From positions 626,406 to 662,265 of the forward strand of contig BLXT01000588.1 of assembly GCA_019648995.1 (NCBI GenBank): DNA of 35,860 bases, read 5' to 3'. Made by a program: the position numbers and the translations under genes. Origin of the DNA: Plakobranchus ocellatus. Its lineage: Eukaryota; Mollusca; Gastropoda; Plakobranchidae. The notes under the pieces were generated by a model. That model saw nothing but the letters and a program-made list of their open reading frames with translations, did no database searches and was not told the origin of the DNA. This document shows, one piece after another, positions 30,339 to 35,860 of the stretch. Within the stretch, counting starts at the first letter, position 1; each line of letters opens with the position of its first letter.

Positions 30339-33300
30339 ACTCCTGCTGGACTTTTCTTTTATAGCCTTTTCTACTAATGGATTTAATTATAAGAATGTTT
30401 TGATTTTTTATCTCTTTTTGTTTGATGGTGTATTGTGTGACTTACATTTTACAGAAAGAATATGTTTGTCATGATTTCCTGACTATGTGTTAGTTTGTTT
30501 GATTTGAAATTTTTTTATTGTTCAAAAAAAAAAATTATTATGAGTAAAAGAAAGGCTGGCACTTTTTTTCTTTTTTTAAGAATGTAGGTTGTATGCAGTT
30601 TTCTTGCTTTTGTTATCTTTGGTGCTTTTTTTTTCAGTAGTGAACCCTGTGTTTGATGGAAAGATATTTAGGAAATGCTCAAAATTTAATTTTGATGCCT
30701 ATCAATCTTAGGAATCCAAAGTTTTAAAGACTTTAGTCCACAATAAGCATTATGTCAAGAAAATTACTTATTTTGTCGTGGATCACATATGTATTACTTT
30801 TTATGCAAGAATAGTAAAGCAAGCTTTGCCTAGTCGTTTGCTTTAAAGCAAACATAAAGGAAAAAAACAGATGAAATTTATTGGAAATGCAGAAAAAATT
30901 CTTTGCAGATCTCTATGGATAATTTTCAGATCACTTTTTTTGCAAATAATTTGCTTTATTAAATTATATCCTTTAGGGTGTTTTTGAACAAACGACTTCT
31001 CAAGTAAAAAGAAATAAGTGGTACTGGTAACTTCATATAATTTTTACTCTGCTATTTATCTCCTTTTGAATGGTCATAAGATATCTAGTTAAAATTTTTT
31101 ATGATTTTGAAAGATATTAGAAACATCTGAGAATGTTCTAAAAAAGTTATTAAACTGCAACATAATTTTATTTACAAGTCTTTTTTCCCTTATATAAAAA
31201 GAAAAGGCATTTCAAGTGTTTGGTTTACACTGTTATAAAACATTCTCAACACAGGGTTGGTTTTCCCCTCTTTTTTTTTGTTTTTTTTTGTTTTTCATAA
31301 TATAGTTACCACTTTGATATTAACCAAAAGAAATGTATTTTATCTTGAGACCTCTGTGAGTGACATTTTTTCATGACATTCAGCAACCTTTCACACCTTT
31401 GAGATTCTCTGTCAGTCTTATTATTGCTGTAAGAGCAATTTGTGCTCCTTTATCATAATGTAGTGGAATATGTTGTACCTATTTTCATTTATCTGTTTAA
31501 GTTGAAAAGAATATTGTGGCTGCTTTCTCTAATGACACAAAATTTAGTCTATGAATTTTGGAGGCTTAACTTGAGCATGTTTATTCTCTCTCATACTATG
31601 TATTTTGTATGAAATTCCTCAATAATGCAAACAAAGTACTTTAAAAGTGTACTTAATCTAAATTTAGAGAATGTATATTCAAATGAAAATGCTGCTCACA
31701 TAGAATTATTTATATGTATTTAACTTCTCTGAGGTGTAGCAGATGTGCAAGATTTGCCTTGAATATTGCCTTTGTAATTTTTTATTTGCTATGCAAATAG
31801 AAAGTATTTCACACATCACATTCCATTTCTTTTGCCAAACTTGTCAAAGGGAAATGATCCTTTAAAAGTTGTAAAGTTTTATTATTTTTCCTACCAAATA
31901 AGTGTGAGTCTCTAATTATCATAAGTACGCAAAAAAAAAAAAAATAGCAGTAGTTAATTATGTGAAAAAGTATGTGAATTAATGAAAAAATGATTGCAAT
32001 GCAGCCTTCAGTGTTATTGAATGTAAATAGCCAAGTAACATCCCCAACAAAAGGGGTGAAAGTTATTACACGTGTAAATGTAAGGTATTCTTGTTCAAGG
32101 ATATGGAAAAAAATGATTGGATAATTTATCTATGCAATTTGAGCACTTGGGAACTCCAAATAAAAAAAAATAATTTTAATGGAATCCATAAAAGTAAAAC
32201 GTAGGTACAATGTTTTTCAACATAAATAGAGAAACAGATTTTAATAATTGAAATGAGAAGGTATGATGGTTGATAAAATATAAAGAGGGCAAAATAACAC
32301 AAAAAAAATCTCCAAGAAATTCATTTGAAGGCATTAATTTTATTCATTTCGTTACCAAACTTTTTTTTTTTTTAATTGTTTTTTAACTTATGAAACTCCA
32401 TGCACTATCTGGTTTTCATGATTTTGTCTTTCATATTGTTGCATCAGGGCCTTGAGAGCGTACTATTGGAACACCACCTTCAAGTTCAAATATATTTTGA
32501 AAAGCAGAGCTTAAAAATCTCAATTAAAATTTAAATGATTGTTTGAGACATAGTGAGAGAAAATACTGCATTTTTGCTGATAGTGTAAGTGTATTTTAGA
32601 TATGCAAAAAAGTGCATTGACTTTGTCATTGCTTTGGGCATAAACAAACAAAGGACATAAATAAATAAATAATTTTTATAAACATGGACTCCACCCCCCT
32701 TTTCATCCATAAAAACAAATACTTTTTGTCATCTCTTTACCTTGGCCTAAGTAGAGTCCTCAGAGTAGATGGAGGATTAAAGAAAACTATAGGATAAAAA
32801 ATATTTAAAAAAACAAACAATTATTGTACTAGTAGGCCTACTAAGAATGTTTTCAAACAATGGGACTTCCAAGTGCCACGGTGGTGAACCAATATTTAAT
32901 ATTTTTGGATTTTTGTTTGAAGTGGGTGGGAGTTTAAATCCTGCATTCCAAGAGGCCTTGATTTCCTATAGGTTTATACACCCCATTTTCTCTTCTGGAA
33001 TATACAGATAAGTAAAAAGCCAACAGGATGGTTCACAAGTTAATAAATTTGTTAGACTGCATGTGTTTTTTTTTTATTTTCAGTTTTGTAAATGCAATTT
33101 TTTTTCCAAACTAATTACTCATACTTAAATTCAAAACCAAATCGTATTTTTAACAAGTGAATATGAGTTACTGCTGTAGAACCACATTTTCCTCCAATAT
33201 GTGTCTTAATTTATTGTTGAATTGAATTCTGTTGAGACAGTTGTTTGTTTCTGATCAGGATGAATGTCATTCCTTGTGTTGTTTTTCTCTTATCTTAAAA

Positions 33301-34096
33301 ACAAAAAGTATTCCCCACTGAACTTTTGGACACATTTTTGCTTTTTATATGGATAATTGCATATGCAACTCAAAAGATGGGTTTTTAACTGTTAATGTTA
33401 TAAAAGTCAGTCAGTTTGATGAAGAGTACTTTTGTTCCCTTTCATGCTCCAGCAAATATCTTTTTTCAGTATTTGACTGACATTTTTGTGCTTGTAAAAT
33501 ATGAATATTCTTCATTTTCTATATTTAATTTATTGAACACTTATCCCTTTCATGGAAACTTAGATAAAAATAAAGCTATTTCCGGTTTGATTTTTATTCA
33601 TTTTTTATTCTTTTATTCAAAATGTGTTTGGCCAATGAACGATAAAAATATCTTACACTCCCTATTGGCTAATTACTACAATATTAGCTATCCTGATACG
33701 CAGATCTCCCAAGTCATTGGTTCAAGTTTTGCTTGTTATGCCTAGTAAATTTTTAATCTTAAGTGTATTAAAGGTGATTGATCTTGCATTATGTTGTTGA
33801 GGGACACCTAACTTTGAATTCCTTTCTTTGCATGTTCACTTGATTTTGTAGAAGCATTGTTGTATGAATGAGAATGGAAGCTCTAAAAATTTGAAAATCT
33901 TTTCATAGAATAATTTTCTATCTGTCTCATTTTTTGCCAAATAAATGACACTTTTTTTAAGAGAGAAAAAGAAATGAACATATTTCAAATATTCAAAATA
34001 CCATGCTACTTTCTCAAGCTCGAATGAATGTTGTAAATATTTCTCCACTTAGAGAGTAAATCCAAGTTGTAAATATGTGTTGAAACTGACTAATTA

Positions 34097-34102
34097 AATA
34101 AA
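34097..34102 (+). terminator. Distal polyadenylation signal candidate
   Basis: AATAAA about 4.1 kb after the stop. One of several distal candidates; nothing in the sequence decides between them. Confidence 0.25.
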
Positions 34103-35860
34103 TGGAGTAAATTTGCAGCTTTGGTTTCATCTTTAGTGAAGGAAGAACTGTATCTGATACTAAATCTGTAAATTAAACAATGGTCATTGACTTTGCTTAT
34201 TTTTTTTTTTTAAACATCAACATCCTTTCCATATTTGCCATCATCTCCTTATGGATTGAGCTAATCATGACTAACTATCAAACTATTTTTTTTATCTGAG
34301 TTATCACCACGATATTTTTAGTTTGCTATTGTTTGTACCCAATTCCTTGTATGAACCATGACTTAAATAAGAGTCTGTTGCTTATTTAAAAGTGCCAAGA
34401 GTTTGGCTCATTCACTTAAAAACAAGACATCCCCATTACAAAGTATTCCAAGCAAGTTAATAGTACAAATTTTTTCTGTGAGGAAAAAAATTTCAGAGAT
34501 GATTTTGATAGTGCCTACTATACTATATTGACTATTTTAGTAAGTCTGTATGATTTATAATTGAACCTCTTTGATTATAAATGCTTTTTTTTGTATTTTA
34601 AAATAAGACATAACAGAAAAACAGAGAACTCTCTAAATATATAAACATGAAAGGAACTTTTGATATGATGTTGAAATAATCAAAAAACCAAGGCAAAGAA
34701 AGCAAAAAGGTTCTCTTGTTTAATTTCTGTTCTCACCTTTTCCTCTATCATCTGTATTAAGCCTCTACAATATTATGCTTTCAAATATTATAAGTGGACT
34801 TTTCAAAAAAGTGAAAACTTTTTTTTTTTGCTAAGTGAATAATGATGTAGAAAAAGTCTACTGTAGAGGATTTCATTTGCGTATTTTAAACTGAGAGTAC
34901 TTACAAGGGTACTGAGCAAACATAAAAAGTTGATTTAAAAATGTTTAGAAAAGCATTTGATAAAGGAATATTTTTTATTGACACATTAGAACTAGTGAAA
35001 AAATGGGTTTAACATTGTGCACTACTAATAAGTTAATGTCCTAAAAACATCAACTTGTCATACATCTGGCCTACTTATCCCTCCATTGTTTTTTTTTACA
35101 ATAAAGACCAGTAAATTTTCCAGCAGTAAAAGATTTTCTTAGAGAAAGGAGGTGAATTCTACATGTCAACTTATTTGCAGAATGTTGATACAAGTGATGT
35201 CAATATGGGTGGAATGCACTGTATATCAATATTCCATAAATTATAGGGTTTTTTAAATCAATACAGTAAGGATACCAAACTTCATTATTTTACAATAAAC
35301 TTGCATTGGCCTCAATTCAATGTTACTTTGCCTCCAATGTACTGAACAAAATTTTACATTTTCTCTTTCCTCTTTAGCCATCTTTTTTTTAAACCTCCAA
35401 AAAAAAAATTGCAACACATTTGTAAACTTTTAAAGCTTTCAATAGGCACATCTGCCAGTAATTATCATAAAAATCCTGCATGCATTTTGACTTGGCTCAA
35501 AAATCTTTAGCCAGCCACTCCTCCCAACCATCAAGTAGTAATAGAGCTGAGCTGAAGGGAAAGAAGATATTTGCATTGAGTCAATATTTTTGTGGCATTT
35601 CAGACCAGCAAGCATTGGCAAGTTGTTTTATTTCCCTTTCACTTAATGAAAGTCATTGTACTTCAAAAAACAAATTTGCTGTAGATAAACATTTCATTTA
35701 ATCTGTTCATTTGTTAATTTTTTTTTCCATCTTGATAGTCACTGATAAATGTATGGATAAGCTCATATAAGTGACTTCTATCTATCTCTATGTAAATCTA
35801 GAGAAAAACCTTTTTTGTGTGCTTGCTTGCTCTGTAAAAATTAATAATGAACCCCCCCCC

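Larger units (their letters stand above)
30026..35860 (+). other. 3' UTR and downstream sequence
   Basis: 5.8 kb without any credible coding region. It is AT-rich with many ATTTA words and long T runs. AATAAA signals occur at 30333-30338, 34097-34102, 35100-35105 and 35294-35299, among others, so the transcript end cannot be fixed from sequence alone. No start of a neighbouring gene is seen. The window ends in a run of nine C. Confidence 0.6.

Noticed and set aside
32870-32960. SINE-like GTTTAAATCC motif in the 3' region
   Set aside because: A single B-box-like word without a matching A box or head is too weak.
35852-35860. Terminal C run as a telomere-like or functional end
   Set aside because: Nine C at the window edge is more likely a homopolymer at an arbitrary cut or a contig end.

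Overview
The window is a stretch of an AT-rich, intron-rich animal genome holding the 3' half of one large plus-strand gene. Seventeen exon positions, one of them with two alternative versions, run from 726 to a stop codon at 30023-30025. They join in a single frame with GT-AG junctions and encode 983 residues (or 1000 with the other alternative exon). The product ends with the last part of one fibronectin type III (FN3) domain, six complete FN3 domains, one transmembrane helix and a cytoplasmic tail of about 260 residues ending in GFSSFV. The FN3 series, the WWFLV membrane segment, the SPPRPSP and SEKPS tail blocks and the GFSSFV terminus identify it as Sidekick (Sdk), a homophilic immunoglobulin-superfamily adhesion protein. 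By count from the C-terminus, the domains are the end of FN3-7 and FN3-8 to FN3-13. The immunoglobulin domains and earlier FN3 domains lie upstream of the window. The host is an invertebrate; intron size and base composition suggest a mollusc, perhaps a gastropod, but this is inference.

The exon layout is very regular. Each complete FN3 domain is encoded by exactly two exons, and every domain boundary carries a phase-1 intron. The most interesting feature is in FN3-10. Its second half is present twice, as exon 7a (7720-7999) and exon 7b (8615-8843). Both start in phase 0 and end in phase 1, and both encode a complete C-terminal half of an FN3 domain. Including both exons, or skipping both, gives a stop codon almost at once. 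They therefore look like mutually exclusive exons that swap half of one adhesion-receptor domain. Other oddities in the coding part are a perfect 27-bp tandem duplication in exon 9, a dibasic RKKR site in the last FN3 domain, and an in-frame alternative donor after the membrane segment.

Introns and flanks: 1-725 is upstream intron. Most introns are AT-rich with no visible genes. Intron 10 (17360-19495) holds a GC-richer block with an LTR-like segment, a polypurine tract on the minus strand and a minisatellite of about 57 bp. Intron 12 (20959-23279) holds a candidate terminal-inverted-repeat element of about 1.5 kb. Intron 16 holds a tRNA-derived SINE on the minus strand. Local tandem duplications occur in introns 7b, 8, 12, 13 and 15. 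From 30026 to the window end is a long AT-rich 3' UTR and downstream sequence with several AATAAA signals. No second gene is visible.
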